Positions 11,928-24,200 of a DNA stretch of 64,000 nt are shown one piece after another. The stretch comes from Phytopythium helicoides (Eukaryota; Oomycota; Peronosporomycetes; Pythiales; Pythiaceae), in the NCBI GenBank assembly GCA_024867545.1, contig JANFNE010000017.1:583001-647000 (forward strand), given 5' to 3'. Position numbers and translations under genes: made by a program. The notes below the pieces were generated by a model that was not told where the DNA came from, did not search any database, and worked only from the letters and a program-made list of their open reading frames with translations. Numbering within the stretch: the stretch's first letter is position 1; each line of letters starts with the position of its first letter.

Positions 11928-13782
11928 GACCGACGCGCGGCGCCAATGCCGGAATGACGCGGCCGGCGGCGCAGGCTGCGCGCGATAGCTGCTGGTCGAG
12001 CCACCTGGATTCTCAGCGGTCGTTCCCTCCCTCCTCCCCCTGTCCGCGCACGCACCCGGTTCTGGTACGGCGCCCCGAGATTGTGATACATCATTGGATG
12101 AAAAGAGAGGCTGAAATGTGTTGATTGGGCGAAAGGCCGTCAACATACTACCTTGTTTTGAGAACCGCGACGGTAGGGGACGACGCTGCTCTGAACCCTG
12201 CTCCCGCATGTGTGTGCTGACTTGCGTTCAGTATGACACTGCCTCGTTGCGCCACGCTACTGCGCCATGGACGCCCGCATGTCGTCGCTTGAGCGCCGTC
12301 GCCGGCTGCCTGCCTGTCCTCTGTGGGGTTGCTGATACTGTATGATACGCAGCCGTAGACCAGGCAGGCGACTGCCAGCAGGGAATGTTCGCCCGTGGCG
12401 TTGTATGGGACGGCGGCTCACCAGATGGGCTTTAGCAGAAGCAGGGGTCAGCGTCACACGATCAACGTAGCGTTGAGCCGTCGGTCGGCGCCATCGAGAG
12501 CTCGTGTGACTGTAAGCTCATGCACTTGCAGTGTGTGACACAAATGCGGTGCTACAACGGGGCGGGCAGGTGTCGACACTCGACAGTCAACCACCGATGG
12601 ATTGCGAATGATCTGCTCCATCACAGGGCTCATACTGTAAAGGCTAGCTCACCGGTGCTCTGCTAATCCGTCGACTAATGCGATCGGCGGGAGCTTTTCA
12701 TGAGCTGTGCTCGAGAATGACCGCTCGCAGCGACGGACTCAATATGACAGACCGAGCTTGGCAGTATCACTCATGGACGCATGAGTCAGGATCGTTCATG
12801 AATCCAGTTGTCTTTTCCATTCTGGTCAAGTATTGGCGCCATGACCGCTGGCCCAACATGAGTGCATGCATACAACAAGAAAACTACCTGTTGATCAATA
12901 CATTAGGGAGTGATAGAACGGTGCTTTAGGGAACACCGATGCAGCAAGCAGCCAAATGTCTGAAGTGCCACAGATCAGAGCACAATCTGAACGAACGAAT
13001 CCCAAATGCACGAAGTTCATTGAGTTTGAATTCACCCCGCGGCTGTGGGCTTCTGATCAAACCGTGCAATTTGAACAAGCAGGCAAACAGGGCAAACAGA
13101 ACAAACCGAGCAGCTACAGTAGAGTGGCACCGAGACAGCCACCCTGCCATGAGCAGCACAATGGTCGTCAGCACAACCCTGCGGGAATCGCATAGCGGCT
13201 GTCTCGCAGCAAGTGAATCTTCCCGAGCGACTGGACCTGCCGGCACCGCGCTTTAATCAGCGAGATGACCGTCGGGTTCTTTTCTCCATCTCACCTCAAG
13301 CATCACGCAGCGAAATGACACCATCTCGACCTCCATCTCCACCGATCCGTATACAACGCCAGTCTCCATTGGGCATGACGTCCCTCCTGTTGGTGTCACG
13401 AACACCACTTGCGTCGCGATGCCGAAGCTGCGCGTTGGCTCGGCAGTGCCTCGTCAGCTGTGTTTACAGGACAGGCGTCACGCGAGCGCGGCCCAATCCG
13501 CCGCGTGCTCAGCGCTTTTTGCCCAATCGCGCCTCGATCCGAGCACTATGACGCGAGGACGGATGGCATCCACGGCCGTCAGCGTGACCTGCTCGCTCCG
13601 TACACCAGCGCTTGTACCACAGCGACACCTGCAGCAGCGGGAAGAAGCCACCCCTCCTCCTCCTCTCTCTCTCTCTCGCTCCTTGCTCGCTCTCTCACGA
13701 GTCGCCGACGTTGCAGATCACTTCTGCTTCTCCTCGCTCGACCGCACGACCTCCAGCACTTCGAGAGCCCGCGAGCGAGAAG
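11928..13782. other. 1.85-kb intergenic region with a CT-rich tract
   Basis: No gene-like frame with consistent composition is visible. The left end is probably the 5' leader of the minus gene. A pyrimidine tract with a (CT)n run lies at about 13655-13700, just upstream of the first permease, and may be part of its promoter or leader. Confidence 0.4.
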
Positions 13783-15264
13783 ATGAGCTTCGTCGAGTCC
13801 CCCAGCGCCATGGAACTGGCCGCCGACGCCGCGCACGGCGGACACAGCCACCGCTACGCCAAGGTGCCGCACCTGTGGGCACTCGGAGTCGGCGCTGTCG
13901 TCTCCGGCGACTTCTTCGGCTGGCAGGCCGCGCTCATCGCGGGCTTCGACGGTCTCCTCATCATCCTCGCACTCGTGACCGTCATGTACGTCCTGCTCTC
14001 CTTCTCGATCGCGGAGCTGTCGGCCACGGTGCCTGCCAACGGCGGCCCGTACGTGTTCGCGCTGCACGCCATCGGACCCCGCGCCGCATTCTTCGCCGGA
14101 CTCGCCGAGAGTCTCAAGGTCGTCATCACGTGCGCCGTCGTCGTGACGGGCATCAGCTCGTACCTCGCGATCCTGCTCGACTTGGACACCGAGTACGGCC
14201 CGCTTTGGTGGGCCATCTGCTACGCGCTCTTCGTCGCGCTCAACGTCATGGGCGTCGAGATGACCTTCCGCTTCCAGGTGGCCACGACGCTGCTCTCGGT
14301 CTTGCTGCTGCTCATCTTCTACGTCGGCGCCGCCACCAAGATCTCGTACCAGGACTGGGTCGTCGACCGCAACATGCAGTACACGGGCTGGGACGGTGCC
14401 ATCAAGGGTTTCTCCTTCACGCTCTGGTTCTACCTCGGCATTGAGGAGCTGCCGCTTGCCGTCGAGGAGACCATCGAGCCGGGCAAGAACATGCCGCGCG
14501 GTCTCGTGTCCTCCATCATCACGCTCTCCATCCTGGCGTTCTGCACCGTGTGCTTCAACTCGATGATCTCGCCTGGCGCGGATGGCATCGCCGCGTCAGC
14601 TGCACCGCTGCTTGACGGCTACAAGACGGTCTTCGGCGACAACAGCACGACGTCGGGCTTCACGTGGATCTTGATCGTCGGTCTGATTGCGAGCTTCCAC
14701 TCGTTTGTCTTCTGCATGGGCCAGCTGCTGTACGCCATTGCGCGCGACGGCTTCTTCCCCAAGATCTTGACGACGCGCCATAAGACTCGCGACACAGGCG
14801 TATGTTGCGCTCATCACTGGCAGCACCATCGGCTACAGTCGTCACGCTGGCGCTCCACTTCATCATTGGTGACGTCCGTCTCGGCTCGGTGATGATCAAC
14901 CTGGCGCTCATCGGTGCCGTCGTGTCGTACTCGCTGCAGCTGGCGTCGTTCATCCGCCTCCGCATCAAGGAGCCGAACCGTGAGCGCCCGTACCGCAGCC
15001 CATTCGGCGTGCCGGGTGCCGTCGCTGTGCATCGGGCTGTGCGGTGTGGCGCTCTTCTCGATCATCTACAGCGGCACGTCGAGCTACGACTTCCTGGCGT
15101 CCGTTGTCGGGGGCATCATCTACTTCGTGGCCGGCGGCGCATACTTCTTCTACCGCGTCGAACCGCGCGTAGGCTCTGGCGTCACGGCGCTCGCGTCCGC
15201 CAAGGAGATTCGCGAGAACCTGCTCAGCGCCGCGAGCCACCACTCGGGTGGCACGCGTGTGTAG
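13783..15264 (+). pseudogene. APC-family amino acid/ethanolamine permease, copy 1, with three single-base insertions
   Basis: Integral-membrane transporter, closely related to the intact neighbour at 17205. The first 340 residues are open: a short hydrophilic N-terminus, HLWALGVGAVVSGDFFGWQAAL (TM1 with the small-residue substrate site typical of the APC fold), GGPYVFALHAIGP and LWFYLGIEELPLAVEETIEPGKNMPRG. The frame then breaks at about 14798, 14836 and 15024. Against copy 2, each break is exactly one extra base, so together they add three. Protein-level similarity remains high through every frame to the C-terminus (IYSGTSSYDFLASV). It is therefore either a very young pseudogene or three sequence errors; none lies in a long homopolymer. 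The ATG at 13783 matches the start context of copy 2. Confidence 0.85.
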
Positions 15265-17204
15265 ATCTGCTGTCGGTCGTCCCCACCCAGCAAGTGTCAA
15301 TATGAACCTCGAGTATTGTTGCACTATCCTCAACCGCCTACCATACCTTGCTAGTTCGCTCTTGCAGATTCTCATCTCGCAGATCCACCAACGCCATCGT
15401 CCAGACCTGTCCAGAAACATCAGCCATGTCAGCTCCCCACACCGCCGCCACTGCACCTCGAAACTCACTTCATGTCCACATCTGAGACCCTCGCCACACC
15501 CTTGGCCTTCCACCTCTGCACCTGCAGACACCACCATCGACCCTCACGTCAGCCTGGAGCCATGCGGCCCCGCAGAAAGTCCCCAAGAGCTCACCACGTC
15601 GCTCCGCTGCCGCCTCTGCCCCTGGACGCCGAAATCGCTGAGTGAGGCGCCGTGGGCTGAGGCGGGTGCGCTCCCTCCGGCCGTCAGGCGCCTGCGCAAT
15701 CTCGCGCTTGGACGGAGCGCCGGCCTGCGAGCGTACGCGCGTTCCGCTGATGCGTTGCACCTGCAGCGGCGGCTGCCGCCCGGCTCCACGCGAGATCCGG
15801 AGCTGAGATGGTGAGCCGGCGACCGGTTTCTGACCTGGCGGAAGCCGAGAGGTTCGGTATACTGGGGCCAAGTGAAAAGCCAAGTGAAAGGAACATCATG
15901 ACGGTGACGGCATGGAGCTTGAAGCGCCTCGGATCACTCATGCTGCCGCCGTAAGCAGGGTTCATGCTACGCATTGGAGCGCTGCGGGTGCATTTAGAGC
16001 AGTTGGCGGCCAGTATGGACAGCTTTAAAGACGCGGGCTTTGTTCACCCGGGAAGAGCGCGAGTCGCGGTGTGAAAGAGGCCGGCCGGCTTCTCTTCGTC
16101 GCCTCGCATGGAGGCTTCGCGCTGGGCTGCACGGGCGAAGTGTGGGAGTCTCGCTAGCAGCCCACGATGCAAATCGCACGGGAGACCGTCGACGCGCGGC
16201 TTGTAGGCGGCCGTGACGAGGCTCCGGCGGCCTGTGACGAGCTCCCGCCCCGCATTCCGCTGCAGCGACCGGGCAGGCAGCCAGCAGCTCGCCAGCCGTG
16301 AGCCAGAGAGTTCGTGGGCCGCGCATCCCGCCCGGTACGCTCGCTCCGATGGGAAGCCCGCCGCAATGTCGGCGATTTGAGGCTCATTAATCTTTTCGGC
16401 CGCGCCAAACGGATTGATCTGTATGCGGCATCTGTCACAGGCCGTGTATACTTTGACCAATAGAGTGGAACCGTCGAGTTCAACGCTTAGCGCTCCATTT
16501 GAATGACTGTGGCCGCGTTAGTTCCCGACGACCTCAGCACGACGCTGAAGCATTCAGACTGGCGACGTCAGCGCCAATCGGCCGTCGTCGACGCGTCTCA
16601 AGCAGCCAATGAAATGCAAGCGCACGCGCCAACTGCAACCGGCCGGATCCGATTTGCACCTGCTCACCGTACGCTCGCAGGCGCTTGACTTGGCGTTTGT
16701 ATGGTCCGGACCTCGCGTACGCTCGCACATGGCGGTTCCGCCGTTTGCCTTGCGTTTTGTATGCTGCGGCCGACTTGGCACCCGTTTGTACTGTACTGTA
16801 CCCATCTGCCTGCCCAGAGACGAGACCGGCAGCTCCAGTTGACGTGAAACTGAACTATCCCGCGCAGTTTGCTGCATCCTCAAGCATCCCCTTTGAAGAT
16901 TTCACCTCGCAAGTTTATACTTTCTTACATGCTGATTGTATCTTGAGAGCGAGAATGATTACATAGATTCCCCAGGTTATGCGTTGCCACTGCACCTCAT
17001 TTCGATCGCCCGCCTGTATCAAGGCCTCAGTCAAAGAGACCATCGGGCACGGCTCCCATCGCCGAGAGCTACAGTCACTCCCCATGTAATCGCGACCTCA
17101 GCCCAAGCCTTCCCGCCGTGCCACAAGCCACCGCTCACTCTCGGTTTCACCGCCGACTGCACACCTCGTCGCCTTCTCCAGCCCCGACCCGCTCGACGAT
17201 CACC
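15265..17204. other. 1.9-kb spacer between the two permease genes
   Basis: No convincing gene. It contains one copy of a 21-bp repeat (15855-15875) found again at 24270-24290. The short motif TGCGAGCGTACG occurs near 15723 and, inverted, near 16670 and 16712. Confidence 0.4.
15855..15875. repeat. 21-bp dispersed repeat, copy 1
   Basis: It contains GGTATACTGGGGCCAAG and is identical over 21 bases to 24270-24290. Such a match is not expected by chance in 64 kb. Confidence 0.8.
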
Positions 17205-17312
17205 ATGAGCACGCGGCTGTCGTCGCTGAGCGTCAACGACCCAGCGGTCGACGTCGCCGACTCCAAGCGCTACGCCAAGGTCCCGCACCTGTGGGCACTC
17301 GGCGTCGGCGCC

Positions 17313-17343
<31 letters not shown>

Positions 17344-18656
17344 CCGCGCTCATCGCCGGCTTCGACGGCCTGCTCATCCTGCTCGCCGTCATGACCGTGC
17401 TCTACGTCGTGCTCTCCTTCTCCATCGCCGAGCTCTCGGGCATGATCCCGCACGGCGGAGGCCCGTACGTGTTCGCGCTCCACGGCCTCGGCAGCAGCGC
17501 CGCCTACTTCGCCGGTCTCGCCGAGTGCCTCAAGGTCGTCGTCACCTCCGCCGTCGCCAACTCGGGTATCTCGTCCTACCTGTGCGAGCTGCTCGGCATG
17601 AGCACCGACTTCGGCCCGATGTGGTGGGCCATCTTCCTCGTCCTCTTCGTCGGCCTCAACGTCATGGGCGTCGAGATGACCTTCCGCGTCCAGGCTGTCT
17701 GCACTGTGCTCTCGGTGCTCTGTCTGCTCGTCTTCTACGTCGGCGCGTTCACCGTCTTCGACTACCAAAAGTGGGTTGTTGACCGCGACTGGGAGTACAA
17801 GGGCTGGGATGGTGTGCTCAAGGGTGCCTCGTTCACGCTCTGGTTCTACCTTGGCATTGAGGAGCTCCCGCTTGCCATTGAGGAGACCATCGAGCCGGGC
17901 AAGAACATGCCGCGCGGCCTCGTCACGTCCATCATCACGCTGATCGTCATCTCCTTCATGACGGTCATTTGCTCGGCCATCTCGCCAGGCGCTGACGCCT
18001 TCTACGCGACGGCCTCGCCGCTGCTCCTCGGTTACAAGTCTGTGTTCGGTGACACCAGCACGCTCTCGGGATTCACGTGGATCCTTATTGTCGGCCTCAT
18101 TTCGTCGTTCCACTCGTTCCTCTTCTGCATGGGCAAGCTGCTGTACGCCATTGCTCGCGATGGATACCTGCCGCCGATCCTCACCAAGCTGCACCCCACG
18201 CGCGGCACGACCGTCGGATCGCTCGTGATCGGCTCGATCATCTCGTTTGGGCTCGCCACCATCCTGCACTACATCATCGGTGACACCCACCTCGGCTCGG
18301 TGCTGATCGATCTGGCGCTTATTGGTGCCATCGTGTCGTACATCTTCCAGCTGCTGTCGTTCATCATGCTGCGTTTCCGCGAGCCGGAGCGTGAGCGCCC
18401 GTACCGCAGCCCGTTCGGTGTCCCGGGTGCCGTCATCGGTATCATCATCTGCATCTTCGCGCTTGTGGGTATCATCTACAGCGGCACGTCGAGCTACGAC
18501 TTCCTGGCGTCCGTGATCGCCGGTATCGCCTACTTCGTGATCGGTGCCGTGTACTTCGTCCAGATTGTCAAGCCGCGCCTCGCCTCGGGCTCGATTGTCA
18601 ACTCCAAGGACATGCGTGAGAACCTGCTGAGCGCTCGCGTGTCGGCCAAGGTCTAA
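17205..18656 (+). CDS. APC-family amino acid/ethanolamine permease, copy 2 (intact)
   Basis: A 483-residue plasma- or organelle-membrane transporter of the APC superfamily, closest in pattern to bacterial ethanolamine permeases. About 12 hydrophobic segments are visible, from LWALGVGAVISGDFFGWQAAL to the C-terminal pair ICIFALVGIIYSG and SVIAGIAYFVIGAVYFVQI. Conserved landmarks are GGGPYVFALHGLG, NVMGVEMTFRVQ, FYLGIEELPLAIEETIEPGKNMPRG (the large conserved cytosolic/TM loop) and REPERERPYRSPFGVPGA. It is a single exon. The ATG at 17205 is followed by a short hydrophilic tail before TM1, as in copy 1. The substrate is inferred (amine or amino acid). Confidence 0.88.
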
Positions 18657-19239
18657 GCATCCCACTAGATCGATCAAGTGATCCATCGACCGCTGTCCCC
18701 GGTCGAAAGGGGAGCGGCAGCATCGTGCTCGCTAGTAGTCGCAGTTTTCTCTATGTTTCCCTTTTCTGCCTGCGGCGCTGCCAGCTCTTCTAAGTAATTA
18801 ACATGCGAAAGAGCTTCGTCAAGTTTGTTTGTTGGTTTCCAAGGATCGATGGTGGTAAATCCATTTACTCAGCCTAGTGAATTGGTATCTTCTCTTCGGC
18901 ATACCTGACTGATTCACGAAAACCTTTGAGAGGCAACTTGAAACTTGTAACACTGCTTCAATCGAGTAGTTGAGTTTTCTACTGCAGTGTTGGAAATGGT
19001 GCTCGACGCCGCGCTTGCTGCAATTTTTCACAGTGAGGCTTTTTGAGATGGAGTTCACGCTTCGGGAGGTAGTCGAACAGCTTATCTATTGTGCTGTGTT
19101 AGTAGGAAAGCAAGCGAATAGGGAACATGTGGAAACAGCACACCGCAAACAGCGCCGCATCACGAAAAAGTATCTTTTTGCTCGCAAATCCGTTTGGAAT
19201 ACAGCTCGCTAACAAGTGCCTTTTGCCGACATGACTTAG
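18657..19239. other. Convergent spacer between permease 2 and the OYE gene
   Basis: This holds the 3' flanks of two convergent genes. It is AT-richer than its surroundings and shows no gene-like frame. Confidence 0.4.
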
Positions 19240-20349
19240 CTACGACTTGTAGAACGGGAAGTCCGTGTAGCCCGAAGCACCCTTGCCCGCTGTCCAGTAG
19301 TCCTCGTACGACGCGTCCGGGTTCAACGGCCAGTCGTTCTCAAAGCGCTCCGCGAGGTCGGGCGTCGAGATGTACGGACGGCCAAAAGACACTAAGTCCG
19401 CGGCACCGGAGCGGATAGCTCCCTCCGCGATGTCGCGCGTGTAGCTGTTGTTGGCGAGCACGAGACCTTTGAAAGCTGCCTTGGCGTCGAACACGGTCAG
19501 CAGACGCGACTTGTCGTGATAGCCAAAGCCAACACCGTCAAGTAGCGCGACATATCCGATCTTTTTCTCACCGAGCTTTGTCAGCGCATACGTGAACTGC
19601 TCCGGGTTGTCGACGCTACCCATGCCAGCAAAGCCTCCGTTCGGCGACAGACGCACTCCGATGCGCTCGGCGGGGCACACCGTCTTGATAGCTTCCACGA
19701 CTTCAAGCAGGAAGCGTGCGCGGTTCTCGATCGATCCACCGTACTTGTCTGTGCGCTTGTTGGTGGTCGACTGCAGGAACTGGTCAATGAGGTATCCATT
19801 AGCAGCATGGATCTCGACACCGTCGAAGCCCGCGTCCATGGCGAGCTTCGCACTCTGACGAAAGTCATCAACGATGCCGGGGATTTCGTCAGTCTCAAGA
19901 GCGCGAGGAGTCTCGGGGGAGACCGATTCACCGTTAGAGTTGCGAAGCGTGCCACTTTCGAGTCGGATAGCAGACGCGGACACAAGGTCGTTCTTGCTGT
20001 TGAACGAAGAATGACCCTGACGGCCCATGTGCCAGATTTGAGCAAAGATTTTGCCATTCTTGGCGTGTACGCGGTCCGTCACCTTCTTCCATGCGACTGC
20101 ATGCTCAGCTGTGTACAATGCTGGAGCGCCGTACCAGCCATGACCCTGCTCCGAGACAGAGGTAGCCTCAGTAATGATGAGACCAGCGCCAGCGCGCTGC
20201 TCATAGTAGACGGCGTTGATCTCGTTGACCTCTCGCGTTACAGGGTTTGAGCGAGCACGCGTCATGGGGCCGAGTACAATGCGGTTCTTTAGGACGAGAT
20301 CTTTGCCGACGGTGAGTGGAGTGAAGAGCTTGTTGCCGGTGGTCGTCAT
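19240..20349 (-). CDS. Old Yellow Enzyme family NADH:flavin oxidoreductase (12-oxophytodienoate reductase-like)
   Basis: A 369-residue FMN enzyme expected to reduce activated C=C bonds of enones with NAD(P)H. It is a single exon. The N-terminus LFTPLTVGKDLVLKNRIVLGPMTRAR carries the FMN-binding PMTR segment. IWHMGRQGH lies at 105-113. The substrate-binding pair and catalytic tyrosine are in IHAANGYLIDQFLQ (H181, N184, Y186). NKRTDKYGGSIENRARF follows (197-213), and the FMN-phosphate loop is SFGRPYISTPDL (321-332). The length is normal for the family and there is no signal peptide, so it is probably cytosolic. The start is fixed by the first ATG at 20349. The promoter side carries a tandem repeat (20497-20625). 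Confidence 0.95.
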   Translation of the reverse strand: MTTTGNKLFTPLTVGKDLVLKNRIVLGPMTRARSNPVTREVNEINAVYYEQRAGAGLIITEATSVSEQGHGWYGAPALYTAEHAVAWKKVTDRVHAKNGKIFAQIWHMGRQGHSSFNSKNDLVSASAIRLESGTLRNSNGESVSPETPRALETDEIPGIVDDFRQSAKLAMDAGFDGVEIHAANGYLIDQFLQSTTNKRTDKYGGSIENRARFLLEVVEAIKTVCPAERIGVRLSPNGGFAGMGSVDNPEQFTYALTKLGEKKIGYVALLDGVGFGYHDKSRLLTVFDAKAAFKGLVLANNSYTRDIAEGAIRSGAADLVSFGRPYISTPDLAERFENDWPLNPDASYEDYWTAGKGASGYTDFPFYKS

Positions 20350-20496
20350 CTTGCACTGGCGCTTGGGATGACCTTGTGATTGGAGTTGACGAGGTCTGGG
20401 TTAATCAGATAATGAGGCTGCGGGAAGCGCGCAGGCAGGTGGCAGATGCAGCGAGATCCAAGGAGAGGCCTCCTGAGAGCAGGGCTCTTCGTCTGC

Positions 20497-20625
20497 AAAG
20501 CGTCTCGCTGGGGATTGTATCACGCTCTAGCATGATGCAATCTACAAGTCACCACCATACATATTGCAAGGCGTCTCGCTGGGGATTACATCACACGTTT
20601 GCGTGATGCAATCCACATGTCCACA
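20497..20625. repeat. Imperfect tandem repeat in the OYE upstream region
   Basis: Two ~60-bp units begin GGCGTCTCGCTGGGGATT or a near match, at about 20498 and 20568, and continue with ATCAC...TGATGCAATC. The second unit holds the inverted pair CATCAC-N8-GTGATG, partly preserved in the first. It lies about 150-280 bp upstream of the minus-strand OYE start, so it could be a duplicated regulatory site. Confidence 0.6.
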
Positions 20626-21231
20626 TGTTTACACTGTGCCCTTGACATGTCGCCTCCGGTTGCTCTATTTGCAGTGTCAGTTGTCGCAAGGATCATCTGA
20701 AGCACTGGGTCTCACCATCCAGGTTCTCAGTGCCCTTGCCAAAGGCGTCAATGACCTCGATCACGTCGGTGGCATCGATGGGGTCTAGCCTTCATGTCGA
20801 GCTTGAACGCAAGCTCTTGCTCGCGCTTTATATATTACTAAACTTTTGCACTTGTTCAAAGACAGCGAGGGGCGAACTGTGACAGAACCAACAGCTCTGA
20901 GCTTGCTCGAGTAGGTTGCCCATGCCATTGCCACCGTCCTAAACTGGAAGGATAGATCTAGGCGCCAAATAAAGAGACTGCGAAGCTCTTCTACAACTTG
21001 AGATGAATGTCGGCGCTTTGTACAGGTGAAAGATCCATGTGGCTACAGTTCTGCAAGCTCTCGAACATCATAGGATTGCTGGCTGGTGCATGTTAGCACA
21101 ACGTCAAGTCATTCCGTTTCGACCCCATCACACACAATGTGTATCGAACAGGTCGAGATGAACGGATCAGGGTTTTGTATTGTGGTGCAACAGGATTCAG
21201 GGCGATAAGCACAATGCGGCTGAAATGAGGT
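20626..21231. other. Spacer with a probable coding relic on the minus strand
   Basis: On the minus strand, about 20685-20840, two adjacent frames read EQELAFKLDMK and LDPIDATDVIEVIDAFGKGT. Both have protein-like composition but are separated by a frame break and have stops upstream. This looks like a decayed gene fragment of unknown origin. Confidence 0.3.
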
Positions 21232-24200
21232 CTATGAGCACGTGAGTGAACGAGGGGACGGGCAGAGCTTGCTGAGCTCTTTCTCAAGGTACAGCAGGTA
21301 TGATGGGTGTAGATGAGTGCCGTCAAGCTCCAGCCCGGCTCGTAGCTGCAGTTCGTATCAAAATCTTGTGAGAAAAAAAAAAGCACTTTTGCACCGGCAA
21401 ATCTGTAACACACCTTAGCTGGGGAGCCTTCAACAAGGTCATCAAATATGTCCAGCCAACTAGTCGACGCAAAACATCCACCACCGAGATTGAGTTAAAG
21501 CAAAACGGAAGACGAATAAACCAGGTGAACGTACGTGCAAATCGAGCTCTTGTCGACGCGCTGTCGGAAAAGCAGGTTGTACTGCGTGACGAGATGCCGG
21601 GTTTCATTGAGAACTGGGACGACTGGGTGGATGAGCGCTTCGAACTCGTACTTGTCCACGACGTCGGACAGCACCTCCATGAAGATACCGATGGTGTGCC
21701 GCATACCTTGCTCGATTGACTGCACGATTGTTAGATAAAACACAATATCAAGTAATAAAGATGGCACTTTACCTCGTACTTGCACTTCTCGACGGCGCTA
21801 AGAATTCCCTCTCGACAGTCGATTTCGCCAAACAAGAAGATCACACGAGATCGCGGTGGAATCGTCGCGAGAACGCGCCAAAAGTTGATTTTGGGGTAAA
21901 ATGTTGACTCCTTGCGAAGATGCCAATGTTTGAGTCCCGTCACGAGAGCTGGGCGAAGCAAAACACTCGGGTTCCCATTTCCGAGTGTGGATTGTTGAGC
22001 GTCAGTGAAAGCTCTCGCCACGCTGTTGCAAGCGTGTGCGAATCGCCGCACACGTATATATCCTCGACGTCATCATCGCGACTTGGTGGCATCACCCGCA
22101 TCGGTGGGTCCTCTACCGTGAGCAAATGGGCGATGCACGTGTAGTATGCCTGCTCGTTGCGGATGGTAGTGCGATGAAGTTCTCGGCCAACACGGATCGG
22201 CTCTAACAGGGCGATTAGCCGCGGCAGCGCGGCAACTTTGCCCTTTAGGAACAGCAACTTCACGATAGTAAAGTAGCACGCCAGCAGATCAAGCTCGTTG
22301 TCAAGCAGTGGTAATCGCTTGTTGTCAACAATATTGGCGGCAGTAGGAACCGACACAACTTCTTTCCCCTTGTCTTTCTTCCGGGTCCCACGAAGAATCA
22401 CCCGTGCGAATCCCCCGTGCTCTTCGATCCACTCGACGCGAGGGATTCGAGCTGGTGTCACCGTGACCGGCTGGTCATCGCCATCGTCCACGACAACCTC
22501 GACGTCGTGTGCCGGATACTTGTCGGGCATATTCCACGCATCCAGCTCGTTCAAAGCTTTGAGAAACGTTCCGCGGTCAAGCACGCGGCACCGATACCGA
22601 CTCCAACAGAGGCCCACGTATTACCTTGCAAGAACTCAACAAGCACATTGTAAGCCCGTTCGTACTGGTGCCCGACCTCGAGTGTATGTGAGTGGTTCAG
22701 GACATAGCTGGCGCTGCTAGGGTCGCTCAGACGTGCTTGTTGGAAACACCGCACACTTGGCTCGAGCGCACCAAAGTCCTTGAGAATGGTAGCAATAAAC
22801 GCGTACGCTGCGCCCGAAGATGGGCTGCGTGCAGGTACCGCACTCTGCAAGCGGTCCATTGCACCTGGAGACTTCAGCAAAGACACGAGCGTTTTCTTCA
22901 CAGCAGTATCGTTCGACTTGCCGACAAGCACGCGCAGTGCCATGCTCAACGCCTCGCTCTTCTTGCCTCGGTCATGAGCAATCCGCGCATATAATAGAAG
23001 TGCGTCTAGATTTACGAGAGGCGCCTGCAAGTCTGGGAGCATGTGCATGACGAGAGCAATGGCGTGTTCTTGGAGCTCCGGTGACTTGGTCTCATACAGT
23101 GCCCGAGCGCGAAGCACATCCATCTGTGTCTCCATCCACTCGCGCTCCTTAGTGTCCGGAAAAAATACCTTCGGCTTGACTTCTTCTTTTTACGCTTGGT
23201 CGTTGCTGTGGGCGGTATCGCTGGAGCGCTGTTGTTGCGCAAGAACACTTGAAGCTCGTCCAGAGTCTCCACTGCTTTCATATATTGTTGCATCTCGATG
23301 TAGCACCCCGCTAATCTCAGTGCGCACGTGAATGCCAAGCGAGCATACGCTTTGGATGCCGGCAGGGCGAAGCGGAGGCGCTTTTGCCTTCGCCTTGATG
23401 CTGGTGCACAGCGTCTCGAGCTTTGCCGCCGTAGGTTTCGCACCCATGCTACTCCCAGTAGCTATGACACCTAGGCCGAGCTCGTCATACGACGTCCGCG
23501 TGAGCCCATGTGCGCGCCAGCACTTGAGGAAGTACCGCTTTGCTGCGTCCTCGTAGCGTCCGTTCGCAAGCAGGATGTCTCCCAGCGCCAGCAGCGCCTC
23601 GGGGTTCAGCGGCTCTGCCGGCAGCACGACGGTCTCGTGCAGCTCTCTCGCCGCGCGGAACTTCTGCTGCTTCATCTGCGTGGCCGCGAGCTCTAGCACC
23701 GAGCGCAGGTTCGGGTCTCTGCTGTCGTCCTCGCTCTCCACGTCGTCGGTGCCATCGCTCTCGCTCTCCGTCGGCAGCTTGTCCGTAGGCTGTCGGCTCT
23801 GCGCCTGAGCGCTCGAGCCCCTCAGTCGCCTGCGTCTGGCCGTGACCGTCGGGGACGCCGCCGACGGACTGCAGGATCCGGAGCAAGGCGACTCTTGTTC
23901 TCGGCCGCGCCACGGACGGGCTCCACCGCGCGCTTTCTTGCGCGTGACGACGAGCTCGAGCGCGCCGCTGGCCGCGGCCGCCAGTGCGCCGGCCGCCAGC
24001 TGCACGGGCACGTCGAGGTGCTCGACCTTGCGGCGGTGCGCGGCGCTCGGGCCGCCCTCGATGAACACGTCGAGCTCGTCGGGCGCCAGCGGGAATGCGC
24101 GGCTGAACTTGGCGGCGTACGCGGCCAGGAACGTGCCCAGCACGTCCCTCACGGAGGCCGCGGGCGCCACGGGCAGCGTCACGCGCTTGGTCCACGCCTC

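Noticed and set aside
11928..12209. N-terminal extension of the acidic-tail gene to an ATG at 12209
   Set aside because: The extension is low-complexity and ungene-like; the ATG at 11927 starts a compact domain, so the rest is treated as leader.
15470..15883. 137-codon minus-strand frame in the permease spacer
   Set aside because: Arg/Pro-rich with no motif; it contains the 21-bp repeat, which also falls in an unrelated frame at 24270.
17031..18686. 551-codon minus-strand frame opposite permease 2
   Set aside because: A shadow of the permease; the composition (Asp/Glu/Arg/His) follows from the hydrophobic codons on the plus strand.
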